Assembly (NCBI GenBank): GCA_937864035.1
Contig: CALMIO010000002.1
Span: forward strand, 98,390-162,389
From: an uncultured Pseudomonadota bacterium
GTDB taxonomy: Bacteria; Bdellovibrionota_C; UBA2361; CALMIO01
Direction of reading: 5' to 3'
Length of the DNA: 64,000 nucleotides
Part shown: positions 34,822-44,560 of the stretch, one piece after another
Layout of the letters: every line of letters begins with the position of its first letter
How positions within the stretch are numbered: position 1 is the stretch's first letter
Made by a program: the position numbers and the translations under genes
The notes under the pieces: model-generated
What the model saw: the letters and a program-made list of their open reading frames with translations, nothing else
Databases searched by the model: none
What the model was told of the DNA's origin: nothing

Positions 34822-37224
34822 ATGAGTTTGCTTTTAATAGACAAACCACGTTATCCCTACCACCGCCACAGCAAGCACGCTCCTAAACTTCCGGAGACAG
34901 CTCACAAGCAAGCAAAACCAAAAAATTTTCCGGTTAAAGCTTTAAAGAGAATTATTAAAGAGATCAAAATCTTAAATCAATCTCCTAATAAAATAGAAAA
35001 TTGTGAGGATTTGATTAAGGATTCTCTTATCCCATTAGCCCTTAAAATACTCTCTAGTAATTTTACCCCAGAAAGATTCAAATTGGTAAGCTTATTTATT
35101 AAATCTTCAGAAAGCCTTTTAACTCGCCAACAAGATTTAGATCTTTCAAAAACTAACCACCAAGTTGTTTTTTTAAATTTAATCAAAATACTTAAAGCAG
35201 ATCTTCTGATTAAACAAGCGCGAGAGCTTGCTACAATACCAATTGACCAAACACGGCTTGCCCAAAAAGCCTTTGAGGTTATTGATCTTTTTATCAAACC
35301 CAAAGATAGGTCGACCTTACTCTCTAATCTACCAAATCACATACGAACCATAGCTCAAAGCAAAATGCTTTCAATATTAACAGCATGTTCAAAAATAGAG
35401 AAAAAAGAGCAAACAAGCGATCAGCATATCCTTATCGAAACCAGCAGGGATCGTTTAGCCAAGCTTTTAATCGAAAAATTAGAGAAAAAACAATTAAAAG
35501 CGCGTCATGCTCTATGTGCAATCGAATCTTTAGCGATTCACTATCTTAATCGGCAAATTATGGGATTACAACTCGAAAGATCCTTTGCTAAATTAAAGCC
35601 GCAAAGAGATCTTTTGTTTAGAATTCTTAGAGACGGCATTAAAATCTGCAGTACGCGAAAGAAAGAGAATAAACGCCTTCCTCAAGGAATAGTCTTAGCA
35701 GACCTGCTTCGCCTTCAAGCAATAGCGATCAATTGCGCTCTACAGTTGGGAGATAAAAAACTCGCGTATAAATTCTCTGCCTTGCTAATACAATCCTTTA
35801 AAAATAAAAATTATGGAATCAGTTCTCTTAACGTCTGCAAACAAGAACTGACTCTCGCCCATAGGCTTTTAAGAGAAAAAGCTCTCAATCTTGGGAAAAA
35901 TCGGTCGGCAACTAATCACCAAGCGGCTATTGATTTTTTATCGAACAAAACCTCCCTTCGGGCTGAGGGATTTAACAAGCAACAATTAGATTGCTGGCTA
36001 AGAGGAGAAACCAATGCCAAATCATTCACTCTCATTTCTCGAACACAAGAAAACTTCTTTAATTTGCCATCCTTCTTGGAGTGCCGCCAAAAATTGATCT
36101 TACTAGTAGAGGCTTCAAAAGATTTAAGCCACGGACATAAACCTTTAAGGCGGCTTAAAGTCTTAAAACAATTTAACGCTTATAATCTTTGGGAACAAAG
36201 AGAACTTGCCTACCTTGGCAAAGTACTTTTTAAAAATCTATACAAACAAATAAAAGAATCAACCAAAATTGACGAGTCGCTTAAAGCAAGTTTCTATGTT
36301 GAGATCCTTGAATCTTTAAAAGCGATTCAACAACCAAGCTTTAATTATTCAGGTCTTCCCCATACTCCTCCAACAATCACCAAAAAGTATGAAGAAAAAA
36401 TCAAAAAACGAATTTATCAACTATTGTCGAAGATTTTAAACACCAGCGCGTGGTTTCAACATAATTCTTCAGACCAAATTGCTTATATGCTAGAAGATTG
36501 CCACTGGACAATCAAAAAAGACATCCTTGACTACTCTGATTTAGACCAAGAGGAAGACGGTGGTCTTATAACCATAGATAAATCAAATTCAGATGTCGAC
36601 AGCGAAGGGGTATTCTTCCTTCCAGAAGAAAAAAAGTTATATCAACTTCAAGAGCTACTTATCGAGCGCGCCAAAGACTTTATCAAAGAACCAAAGGCTG
36701 ACGACGCATCTTTTGACTCGCTTAGCCGAGTTTATCAAATCTTAATCGTTAATGCTAACGACAATAGAAAATACAATAAATTCCATAAGCTCTCTTACGA
36801 TTTAGAGCTACTCGGTTACCAAAGATTTTACGATGGCGAAAAAAGCTTATCAACTATGGCGATCATACTAGATGCAATCGAAAATCAATTCATTTCTCTG
36901 AAAAGCAAAAAAAGCTCTCTTCAACAAAGAAAAACGCGAATAAAAGAAACCATTCTTCGCGCAAAACGTTTTCTCGAAAAAGAAGAAAATATGATCTTTA
37001 AAACCGAAGCTCAACTCAAGAAACTTTCAGTAGAAAACCTTAGAAATCTCTCTTATGTTTTACGATGTTACCGTAAATTTTTAACGCTTCTAAATCCTAA
37101 AAATCAAATAGACCTTTACAATTGCAAGAGTTATGCTTTAGCAAGGCATCAAAAGTTAGTAAAAAAATATTTGCAAATTAAAACAAAAAAAATTTCAAAT
37201 AGGAACCGCCCAGAGCAAGATTAA
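34822..37224 (+). CDS. 800-residue helical protein of unknown function
   Basis: A Lys/Leu-rich, almost wholly helical protein with no signal peptide, membrane helix or nucleotide-binding motif. Heptad-like stretches, clearest in the last quarter (ENQFISLKSKKSSLQQ and LEKEENMIFKTEAQLKK), suggest coiled coil. An acidic insert (YSDLDQEEDGG) lies near residue 575. It is divergent from pepF with about 88 bases between starts and lacks a Shine-Dalgarno. Composition resembles the TPR-like protein at 18514-20757, so both may belong to a lineage-specific set of large helical scaffolds. I recognise no family. Confidence 0.65.
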   Translation: MSLLLIDKPRYPYHRHSKHAPKLPETAHKQAKPKNFPVKALKRIIKEIKILNQSPNKIENCEDLIKDSLIPLALKILSSNFTPERFKLVSLFIKSSESLLTRQQDLDLSKTNHQVVFLNLIKILKADLLIKQARELATIPIDQTRLAQKAFEVIDLFIKPKDRSTLLSNLPNHIRTIAQSKMLSILTACSKIEKKEQTSDQHILIETSRDRLAKLLIEKLEKKQLKARHALCAIESLAIHYLNRQIMGLQLERSFAKLKPQRDLLFRILRDGIKICSTRKKENKRLPQGIVLADLLRLQAIAINCALQLGDKKLAYKFSALLIQSFKNKNYGISSLNVCKQELTLAHRLLREKALNLGKNRSATNHQAAIDFLSNKTSLRAEGFNKQQLDCWLRGETNAKSFTLISRTQENFFNLPSFLECRQKLILLVEASKDLSHGHKPLRRLKVLKQFNAYNLWEQRELAYLGKVLFKNLYKQIKESTKIDESLKASFYVEILESLKAIQQPSFNYSGLPHTPPTITKKYEEKIKKRIYQLLSKILNTSAWFQHNSSDQIAYMLEDCHWTIKKDILDYSDLDQEEDGGLITIDKSNSDVDSEGVFFLPEEKKLYQLQELLIERAKDFIKEPKADDASFDSLSRVYQILIVNANDNRKYNKFHKLSYDLELLGYQRFYDGEKSLSTMAIILDAIENQFISLKSKKSSLQQRKTRIKETILRAKRFLEKEENMIFKTEAQLKKLSVENLRNLSYVLRCYRKFLTLLNPKNQIDLYNCKSYALARHQKLVKKYLQIKTKKISNRNRPEQD

Positions 37225-37289
37225 AAACCATAACCTCTCAAAGGCATTAGCGAGCTTTATAAATTTATAGATAACTTTAAGCTTTGGAT

Positions 37290-37475
37290 CTAAAGATCCT
37301 CGTTTACAAGGGATCTGGCAACCGCATTAGGATCGGGATTATACCTTCCTTCATTAATTTGACGCCTAAGCTCTTCAGTTTTTCTGACTTTAGCCGCGAA
37401 CCAACCTAATAATAAAGAAGTTATACCTCTTTTAACTTTTGGCTCGCTCTTATTTTTTATATTATCTTCTGACAT
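37290..37475 (-). CDS. small protein with a FlgM-like C-terminal motif
   Basis: The start is ATG 37475 (MSEDNIKNKSE); a TTG three codons earlier is possible. The protein has 61 residues. The segment KTEELRRQINEGRYNPDPNAVARSLV resembles the C-terminal helices of FlgM, the anti-sigma-28 factor (pattern: several charged residues, LRxxIxxGxY, xxDPxxVAxxLL). No flagellar gene is in the window, so this may be a FlgM-like regulator with another role or a chance similarity in a short protein. Confidence 0.5.
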   Translation of the reverse strand: MSEDNIKNKSEPKVKRGITSLLLGWFAAKVRKTEELRRQINEGRYNPDPNAVARSLVNEDL

Positions 37476-37591
37476 ATAGGGCAAAATACTATTTTAAGCC
37501 ATTATAAATTTTATGTCGGCTATACAGCTTGATTACTTCACCCTTTTTAGAGAGAATTTAACGGATTAACTAAAAAATTATTTATACCTAA

Positions 37592-39733
37592 GTGGCTAAT
37601 TTTAAGGAACTTTTATCAGACTTTCTAAAAAATTATCTTAAGGAGAGGTTTCCAGAAGTAGATAAATATTTCGATGTTATTAACCTCGAGTCCCCCTCAG
37701 CCAAAGAGTTAGGCGATATTGCTTTCCCCTGTTTTGGTCTGGCTAAATTATTTAAAAAAAACCCTTCTCAAATCTCGACCGATATTGCAGCTTCTTTAAC
37801 AGCAACAAAGCAGGAGGCAACCGATCAATTTCCTGAATTTATCTCAAAAATCAATCATAATGGAGGATATGTAAACTTTTTTATTAAACCAGAAGTTCTA
37901 GCAAGCTCTGTCATAACTTCAACTCTAAGCGGGACTTTGACCAATCCGGCCGAGCGAAACGGCGAACGAGTAATGGTTGAATATTCTCAGCCAAACACCC
38001 ACAAGGCGTTTCACGTTGGACATTGCAGGTGTGCCTCTCTCGGAGATTCAATCGCTCGCATTTTAGAATGGAACGGTAGTGAAGTGATTCCGGTTAATTA
38101 TATAGGAGACGAAGGAACTCATGTCGCCAAATGCCTCTGGCTTTTCGAAAAAAAGTACAATAATTCCCTACCCAAAGACGCCGCCGAGCGGCGCGGCGAA
38201 TTTTTAGGGCAAGTTTACTCCGAGGCGAACAACTTGTTAGATCTCGAAGCGCAAACAGCAGTTCCTTTACCGGGGGTAATCTCAGCCGAAATTTTAGCCA
38301 CACAAGAGCACCCTAAAAAGAAAAATTGGCTCGTAATTAAACTTACTACTGGACGTTCAGGAGAAAAAACCGTTGTTAGCGGTTTAACCGGTTTTAAAAT
38401 CGGCGACATTATCGCTTATGCGCCAACAGGCACGGAAATCGGCAGAAAAAAAATAGAAGCTCTTGATAAAGATGGAGTTACAAGCGAGGGTATGATCTTA
38501 TCTTTAAAAGAAAGCACTCTTGGGGAAGATAACGACAAACCGGTAATTTTGCCAAAAGGAACTGCGGTTGGTGAAGAGCTAGTTGAAATTTATCGCTTCA
38601 ATCGGAGCGATCCTCGCAAGTTGCTCGATATTATCAGCGAACGAGAGCAAGAAGTGCGAAAAAAATTGGCAACTTTGGAAAGCGAAGAACCGCAAGCAAA
38701 AAAAATCTGGCTTGAAACTCGCCAGTGGTGCTTGGATGAGTTTGAAGAGATCTATCGTTGGCTAAATTGCCGCTTTGAAAGAGTCTTTACGGAATCTGAA
38801 GTGCGAGATCTCTCAAAAGAGATAGTCCTTAATCATTATAAAAAAGGAAGTTTGATTTTGTCGGACGGCGCTATTGGCATAGATCTTTCGACCCACGGTT
38901 TAGGTTTTTTTATGCTACTCAAAAGAGATGGAACGGCTCTTTATTCAACCAGAGATCTCGGATTAGCGGAGATTAAATTTAAAGATTATAATATTGATCG
39001 CTCTCTATATGTGGTGGACGCCGCCCAGTCGCTTCATTTTAAACAACTTTTTAAAACTCTTGAAATTTTAGGCTTTCCTCAGGCGAAAAATTGCCACCAC
39101 ATCGATTATGCTCAAGTTGTTCGCCCGGAAGGCAAAATGAGTAGTCGCAAAGGTAATATCATTTTGTTTAACGAGCTTAAAAATCGGTTAATGAAAAAAT
39201 TTGCCGACGAGCACTTAGCAAAATATGTCGGCGTTTGGAGTGAGAATGAAATCAGAGAAACAACAAGGCGGCTTGCTCTTGCCACCATTCGTTACGGAAT
39301 GTTAAATCAGCTAAACAATACTCAGATTGTATTTGATCTCGACGAATGGTCACAAGTTTCCGGCAATACTGGCCCGTACATCTTATACGTGGGGGCTCGC
39401 ATCAATTCTATATTAAGAGAGACATCAGAGGAAAATATTTTAGGCGCCAATTTTACTCTCTTAACAGATTCAAGCGAACAAGAGCTCATCAAGCAACTCG
39501 CGAAATTTAGGGAAAGCGTCGCGCAAGCGGTCAGCGAATACAGCGCACAACCAATATGTGTCTACTTGTACGAGCTTTGCAAAAGGTTCAACTCGATGTA
39601 CGCGAAGGTATCCATATTAAAAGCCGAAAGCAAACAGTTAAAACTTGCTCGGGTTGGTCTAATCAAAGCCGTCCGCGTCGCCATAGTTGACGGCTTAAAA
39701 CTCCTCGGTATTGAGAGCGTTGAAAGAATGTAA
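37592..39733 (+). CDS. argS: arginyl-tRNA synthetase with an inserted OB-fold tRNA-binding domain
   Basis: Charges tRNA-Arg. The class I signatures are HVGH (141-144) and KMSSR (515-519), with an N-terminal additional domain and a C-terminal DALR-type anticodon-binding domain. Between VYSEANNLL and SEREQEVRKKL, which are adjacent in ordinary ArgRS, about 112 residues (222-333) are inserted. They match the PheT/YtpR tRNA-binding OB-fold: HPKKKNWLVIKL, VVSGLTGFKIGD, YAPTGTEIG, GVTSEGMILS and LGED..PVILPKG. The result is 713 residues against about 550-590. The frame is unbroken and catalytic motifs intact. The start is GTG 37592 with no Shine-Dalgarno. Confidence 0.95.
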   Translation: MANFKELLSDFLKNYLKERFPEVDKYFDVINLESPSAKELGDIAFPCFGLAKLFKKNPSQISTDIAASLTATKQEATDQFPEFISKINHNGGYVNFFIKPEVLASSVITSTLSGTLTNPAERNGERVMVEYSQPNTHKAFHVGHCRCASLGDSIARILEWNGSEVIPVNYIGDEGTHVAKCLWLFEKKYNNSLPKDAAERRGEFLGQVYSEANNLLDLEAQTAVPLPGVISAEILATQEHPKKKNWLVIKLTTGRSGEKTVVSGLTGFKIGDIIAYAPTGTEIGRKKIEALDKDGVTSEGMILSLKESTLGEDNDKPVILPKGTAVGEELVEIYRFNRSDPRKLLDIISEREQEVRKKLATLESEEPQAKKIWLETRQWCLDEFEEIYRWLNCRFERVFTESEVRDLSKEIVLNHYKKGSLILSDGAIGIDLSTHGLGFFMLLKRDGTALYSTRDLGLAEIKFKDYNIDRSLYVVDAAQSLHFKQLFKTLEILGFPQAKNCHHIDYAQVVRPEGKMSSRKGNIILFNELKNRLMKKFADEHLAKYVGVWSENEIRETTRRLALATIRYGMLNQLNNTQIVFDLDEWSQVSGNTGPYILYVGARINSILRETSEENILGANFTLLTDSSEQELIKQLAKFRESVAQAVSEYSAQPICVYLYELCKRFNSMYAKVSILKAESKQLKLARVGLIKAVRVAIVDGLKLLGIESVERM
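38255..38590 (+). other. OB-fold (tRNA_bind) insert inside argS
   Basis: Codons for ArgRS residues 222-333. The motif order (HP, SG, GD, GTxI, SEGM, LGED, LP, VG) is that of the PheRS beta-chain N-terminal domain and of YtpR, and less that of the MetRS C-terminal domain. It is in frame and flanked by uninterrupted ArgRS sequence. Confidence 0.85.
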
Positions 39734-39762
39734 AAAGCGGGTAATTTTTTATCCTACCTCAA

Positions 39763-40116
39763 TTAAGCGTGAAAGGTGTTGTGTTTACGACCAAAGATAA
39801 CTGTCGAGCAATCAACTTTAATAATTGAACCTTTCTCCACGATTTTCGAAAGGAAAATACCTGGTTCAAAAGCTCGGTCTTTTAAAATTTCAATGCGCGA
39901 TGGCTCAGTAAGTGTCATCAGCGCGTGAATATTAAAGTTAATTTCAACCAAGGCATTGCCCGGCTCCTCATTTAAAATTTTTGTAATCATCCCGAAAATC
40001 GGATATGTTTTGCCAATTTCGACTTCTCCATGAGCAACTTCTAATCCGAACTTTTCAAAGAGATTATCTTCCGCAACCGGCGCCTGATCGTTTTGATTAT
40101 TAAAATTATCTTCCAT
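39763..40116 (-). CDS. hypothetical cytoplasmic protein
   Basis: A 117-residue protein, acidic and Asn/Asp-rich at the N-terminus (MEDNFNNQNDQAPVAEDN), followed by a mostly beta region (YPIFGMITKILNEEPGNALVEINFNIHALMTL and GSIIKVDCSTVIFG). No signal peptide or membrane segment. It is convergent with argS by 30 bases. The beta pattern would suit an OB- or barrel-like fold, but no family is recognised. No Shine-Dalgarno is seen. Confidence 0.5.
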   Translation of the reverse strand: MEDNFNNQNDQAPVAEDNLFEKFGLEVAHGEVEIGKTYPIFGMITKILNEEPGNALVEINFNIHALMTLTEPSRIEILKDRAFEPGIFLSKIVEKGSIIKVDCSTVIFGRKHNTFHA

Positions 40117-40307
40117 AAATCAACATTACTTTAAATCTACTAAGCCACTAGCGGCAAAAACACTTCAGATTTTATAAGCGCCGCGTTAAAAGTGAGATCA
40201 AAGAAACAAAGAAGATTGATCCAATAAAGTTGCCAACCTTAAACTTAAAATAACAAATTTAACCATCAAAGAGCAAAAAATCAGTAGAATTTATAGTGGA
40301 AATTAGC

Positions 40308-40313
40308 TATAAT
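40308..40313 (+). promoter_or_regulatory. candidate -10 box for ileS
   Basis: A perfect TATAAT 83 bases before the GTG of ileS. A weak -35 (TAGAAT at 40285-40290, 17-base spacer) precedes it. The AT-rich background makes chance likely. Confidence 0.3.
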
Positions 40314-40395
40314 TGGTACGTTTATCTTGTAAAAAGCCAACTAAAACAGGATATTAACAAAATATTTCGATAATTTTCTCCTTTAAAATCAAAAA

Positions 40396-43300
40396 GTGCC
40401 TGAAGTTGTCAAAAAAGTTGAAAGCAAGCCATCGTTTCCGTTGTTAGAAGAAGCAGTTCGCGAAAGATGGTCGAAGGAGGAAACCTACAAACAAACCCTC
40501 AACAAAACACGTTTTGGCAAAGAATTTATATTTTACGATGGACCTCCTTTTCCAACCGGTAGTCCGCATCACGGAACTTTATTCGTTTCTATCCTTAAAG
40601 ACCTAATTCCACGCTACAAAACGATGCGGGGATATTACGTGCCACGCGCTTGGGGGTGGGATTGCCACGGATTGCCAATAGAAACAATCGCCGAAAGCAA
40701 TCTTGGAGTCAAAGAAAAAAAAGAGATCGAAAGCAAAATTGGGGTAAAAAGCTTTAACGACGAATGTCGCCGCATAATTCAAAACTTTAATAACGCTTGG
40801 AAAGTCTATATAGATAAAATCGGTCGCTGGGTGGATTTTGACACTCCATACTCAACCGCCAGTTTGCCTTTTATGGAGTCAGTTCTTTGGGCTTTCACCG
40901 AAAGTTATAAAAAGGGACTTATTTACAAAGATTACAGATCGACTCCTTATTGTTGCCGGTGCGAAACTCCACTTTCTATTTCTGAAACAAGGCTTGATGA
41001 TGCCACCAGAACGAAGCAAGATCGCTCTGTTATTGCCAAGTTTCGCGTTAACACCAAGCAAGACAAACCTCTTTATGCGCTCGCTTGGACAACAACACCG
41101 TGGACCCTGCCAGCAAATTTCGCGTTAGCTGTTGGGGCAGAGTTAGAATATCTGATTATTGAACACAAAGATGAAAAATTACTACTGGGAAAATCAGCTC
41201 TTAAATTACTGCAAAAAGAGCTGGGCAATAATTTTAAAACTACAGCCTCGCTAACCGGCGCAGAGCTTGCAAATCAAAATCTAACTTATCAACCTTTGTT
41301 TTCTTACTACGAAAATATCTCGAAACAAGCTTTCAAAATTATCGCGGCGGATTTTGTTAGCGATATTGAAGGAACTGGAATCGTACATATCGCCCCCGGC
41401 TTTGGAGAGGACGATTATTGGCTCGGTAAAAAACATAATTTGCCGATTTTGGCTCCACTCACTTCAGATGGAAAATATCTGGAGGAGATAAATGATTTTA
41501 GCGGTAGATCCGTGCTTGAAGTTAATAGCGATATTATTAAAAAATTGCGCTCCGAGAATAAGGTTTTTTCCGATGGAACTTACGAGCATAACTATCCTCA
41601 CTGTTGGCGTTGTCGTACTCCTTTAATTTATAGAGCGATTGACGCTTGGTATTTTGACATCGAAAAGATCAAAGAAAATCTGCTAGCTAACAATCAACAG
41701 ATCAATTGGCGCCCGGACACGGTTAAAAACGGGCGTTTTGGCAAATGGTTGGAGAACGCCCGCGCTTGGAATATCTCTCGTAATCGTTATTGGGCGACGC
41801 CAATTCCGGTTTGGAGATGCAACAGTTGCGAGCACGAAGAAGCATTAGGAAGCATCGCCGAAATTGAAAAACGCAGTGGGGTAAAAATTTTCGATCTCCA
41901 TAAAGAATATTTAGATCCAATAACTTATAGTTGTTCTAAATGCCTAAAGGGCACGATGCGGCGAGTGTTAGAAGTGCTAGATTGCTGGTTTGAATCGGGT
42001 TCGATGCCTTATGGTCAGTGGCACTATCCTTTTGAAAACAAAGAGCATTTTGAAAACCACTTTCCGGCTGATTTCATAGTCGAATACGCAAGCCAAATAA
42101 GGGGCTGGTTTTATCTTTTGCACGTGCTTTCAACCGCCATTTTCGACAAGCCGGCTTTTAAAAATTGTATGGTTCATGGGACTTTGCTCGCAGCTGACGG
42201 CAAAAAACTTTCAAAATCCTTAAAAAATTACACTGACCCGCTCGAGCTAATCGATCGCTACGGCGCCGACGCTCTTAGGGCGTATTTACTCGGCTCCAAC
42301 GCTGTATTGATGGACGATCTTTTATTTAAAGATGAGGGAGTTGAAGGGAGTTTAAAAAATCTGATTCTTCCGTATTGGAACGCGCTCGCGTTTTTCACAA
42401 GTTATGCCGAAATTGACAAAATTACATTAAATGAGCTTCAGTTTGATTTAGATTACAAAAAGCTTAACGAGCTGGATCGCTTTATTTTATCGGAGATCCA
42501 ATTGCTGGTTATCAAAACAACCGACAACTTAGAAAATTACGCGCCTCATTTAGCGATGCAAGAGTTTCCAAAGTTCTTCGACACTCTTAATAACTGGTAC
42601 ATCCGCCGCTCCAGATCTAGAGTTTGGTCAAGCGATCCGCGAGCTCCCGAAAAGATGGCCTTTTATAAAACTCTTTATTACATTCTTAAAAAATTATCTC
42701 TGCTGATCGCTCCATTTTGTCCGTTTATAGCTGAAATCGTTTGGGAAAGATTGGGAGAAAAGCAAAGTGTTCATCTTTTAGATTGGCCGGAGGTAAATAA
42801 GGATTTTATAGATAATAAGCTATCTGCTGAAATCAACATTGTCAGAGAGGTCGTTTCAGCCGGATTAGCCATTCGCGCTAGAGAAAAAATCAGGGTCAGA
42901 CAGCCTCTCAGCGAAGCGCGTTTGGCAATAAATACCTCGATGGATATATTAAAATACGAAGATTTAATCAAAGAGGAATTGAACATTAAAAAACTTTCGC
43001 TCTATAAAGACGGATCTGAAATTGGAAAACTAATCGTAAAAGCCAATAGTAAATTGCTAGGTCCAAAATATGGATCAAAAACGCAAGCAATCATAACCGC
43101 TCTCAAAAACGGAGAATGGCAAAAACTTGCCGATGGTAACATTGCCGTCTGCGGCGAAAATTTATCCCCGGAAGAGTTTGAAATTAGCTATGCCGCCCAC
43201 CAAGGTGGCGAGAGTGTCGAAGCAACCAACAACTTAATTATTGCTTTGAGCACGACAATTAGCGAAGCTCTAAAAACCGAAGGTTTAGCAAGAGATCTGG

Positions 43301-43524
43301 TTCGCCATATTCAAGACTTCAGAAAGGAGGTATCATTAGAGATCTCAGATCGAATTCGGCTTAACATTACTGGAGCTGACGAGGTAGTTAAAAGTTTTCG
43401 CGATTTTATAGCAAATGAAACTTTAGCGGTCGAGCTTTCAGCAAATAAGGAGAAATCTTTGAAGCATCGCAAGGAATGTGAGTTGGAAGAACAGAAAATT
43501 GAAATAGCTTTGGAAGCAGTTTGA
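40396..43524 (+). CDS. ileS: isoleucyl-tRNA synthetase, class-2 (eukaryote-like) type
   Basis: Charges tRNA-Ile and edits mischarged valine. At 1042 residues it is longer than typical bacterial IleRS1 (about 930-940). The HIGH equivalent is GSPHHGT (near residue 55) within the IleRS2-type FIFYDGPPFPTGSPHHG, and KMSKS is KKLSKS (about 603-608). Editing-domain segments (TTTPWTLPAN) are intact, as is a zinc-like Cys set (RCNSCEHE...CSKC). The KLSKS sequence and overall layout fit the IleRS2 class, which is often naturally less sensitive to mupirocin. The start is GTG 40396 without Shine-Dalgarno. Confidence 0.95.
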   Translation: MPEVVKKVESKPSFPLLEEAVRERWSKEETYKQTLNKTRFGKEFIFYDGPPFPTGSPHHGTLFVSILKDLIPRYKTMRGYYVPRAWGWDCHGLPIETIAESNLGVKEKKEIESKIGVKSFNDECRRIIQNFNNAWKVYIDKIGRWVDFDTPYSTASLPFMESVLWAFTESYKKGLIYKDYRSTPYCCRCETPLSISETRLDDATRTKQDRSVIAKFRVNTKQDKPLYALAWTTTPWTLPANFALAVGAELEYLIIEHKDEKLLLGKSALKLLQKELGNNFKTTASLTGAELANQNLTYQPLFSYYENISKQAFKIIAADFVSDIEGTGIVHIAPGFGEDDYWLGKKHNLPILAPLTSDGKYLEEINDFSGRSVLEVNSDIIKKLRSENKVFSDGTYEHNYPHCWRCRTPLIYRAIDAWYFDIEKIKENLLANNQQINWRPDTVKNGRFGKWLENARAWNISRNRYWATPIPVWRCNSCEHEEALGSIAEIEKRSGVKIFDLHKEYLDPITYSCSKCLKGTMRRVLEVLDCWFESGSMPYGQWHYPFENKEHFENHFPADFIVEYASQIRGWFYLLHVLSTAIFDKPAFKNCMVHGTLLAADGKKLSKSLKNYTDPLELIDRYGADALRAYLLGSNAVLMDDLLFKDEGVEGSLKNLILPYWNALAFFTSYAEIDKITLNELQFDLDYKKLNELDRFILSEIQLLVIKTTDNLENYAPHLAMQEFPKFFDTLNNWYIRRSRSRVWSSDPRAPEKMAFYKTLYYILKKLSLLIAPFCPFIAEIVWERLGEKQSVHLLDWPEVNKDFIDNKLSAEINIVREVVSAGLAIRAREKIRVRQPLSEARLAINTSMDILKYEDLIKEELNIKKLSLYKDGSEIGKLIVKANSKLLGPKYGSKTQAIITALKNGEWQKLADGNIAVCGENLSPEEFEISYAAHQGGESVEATNNLIIALSTTISEALKTEGLARDLVRHIQDFRKEVSLEISDRIRLNITGADEVVKSFRDFIANETLAVELSANKEKSLKHRKECELEEQKIEIALEAV

Positions 43525-43525
43525 T

Positions 43526-44350
43526 TTATAACGGATTTTCTTCGAGAAAGCTCCTGATCTGATCTGCAAACCATTCTGGATATTCAATCATCGGAGCATG
43601 ACCGCAGTTTTTGATCGAAACAAGTTTTGAATTAGGAATGCCGTCTTTAAAAAGGTTGGCAACGGCCATGGTAGTAACTTGATCGTCTTCGCCCCATAAA
43701 AGTAGAGTCGGCTTGTTAATCTGGGGAAGAAGGTGCGCAAGATTGTCGCGCTTAGCACTTCTAGCGGCATGTATAACATTGAGAACGTTAAGTTTTTTCT
43801 GGAGTATTTTATAAACCTCTTCAATCCTATCTTCCGTAACAAACTCTCTCTGAAAAAAAACTCGTCCCATATGCTCTCGAATATAATTACGATCTGGACG
43901 CACCGGAAGATTATCAACGGTATGCTCATAAAGTCCGGAAGTGCCAGAGAGAATCAGCGAATGCGTCAACTCCGGAGAAGCTAAACACAATCTTTGAGCT
44001 ACGTGACCGCCTAGCGAATTGCCGCAAAGAACAACCGGACCAAGTTTTTTTTCACGCAGATAATACTCTGCCAGCAAGGCTAACGCTTTAACCCTAACTT
44101 CCGATCTATGAGCTGTTAAAATCGGAAAATAAAAATTAATCGGTCTGCTAAATTTAACAAGAAATGGGATTAGGGTATCCCAATTTGACATCGCTCCCAA
44201 AAGTCCATGAAAAAGAAGTATACGAGGTCCCTTATCACCATACTCTTGAGCTTTAATTTGCGGAACCTTTTTCTGCCGAACCCAAGAGGGGGGCGCCTCT
44301 CCATAACGAACACAAGCCAATGCCAATTCTTCGAAGATATCTGCCGACAT
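43526..44350 (-). CDS. alpha/beta hydrolase (cytoplasmic)
   Basis: A 274-residue hydrolase with the full catalytic set: oxyanion HGLLG, nucleophile in CGNSLGGH (Ser near residue 112), acid in LWGEDDQVT and His in NCGHAPMIEYPEWF. There is no signal peptide. Sequence features place it in the broad MhpC/haloperoxidase-like group of esterases and C-C hydrolases. It converges on ileS with a one-base gap. A perfect palindrome lies about 210 bases upstream. The substrate is unknown. Confidence 0.85.
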   Translation of the reverse strand: MSADIFEELALACVRYGEAPPSWVRQKKVPQIKAQEYGDKGPRILLFHGLLGAMSNWDTLIPFLVKFSRPINFYFPILTAHRSEVRVKALALLAEYYLREKKLGPVVLCGNSLGGHVAQRLCLASPELTHSLILSGTSGLYEHTVDNLPVRPDRNYIREHMGRVFFQREFVTEDRIEEVYKILQKKLNVLNVIHAARSAKRDNLAHLLPQINKPTLLLWGEDDQVTTMAVANLFKDGIPNSKLVSIKNCGHAPMIEYPEWFADQIRSFLEENPL

Positions 44351-44560
44351 TTTTTAAAGAATCAAAAGTTTTTGGTCTGTCTTTCAAAAAAACAATTTAA
44401 AGGTGAGCAAAAAACAAAGATCGATATATTATTATAAACGTCCACTATCTGATAACCCTTAAAAAAACCGTTTTATACCTTGATATTAATGACCTAAACA
44501 GCCTAACACTTACTTAGATTTACTAAGGGAAATTTTTCAATTTTCTTGGTAATTAACCAT

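Noticed and set aside
38255..38590. argS insert as a frameshift or assembly chimera
   Set aside because: The frame is continuous and the insert is a well-formed domain ending exactly where ArgRS sequence resumes.
40116..40396. T-box leader upstream of ileS
   Set aside because: No T-box consensus, specifier stem or terminator was seen in the leader.
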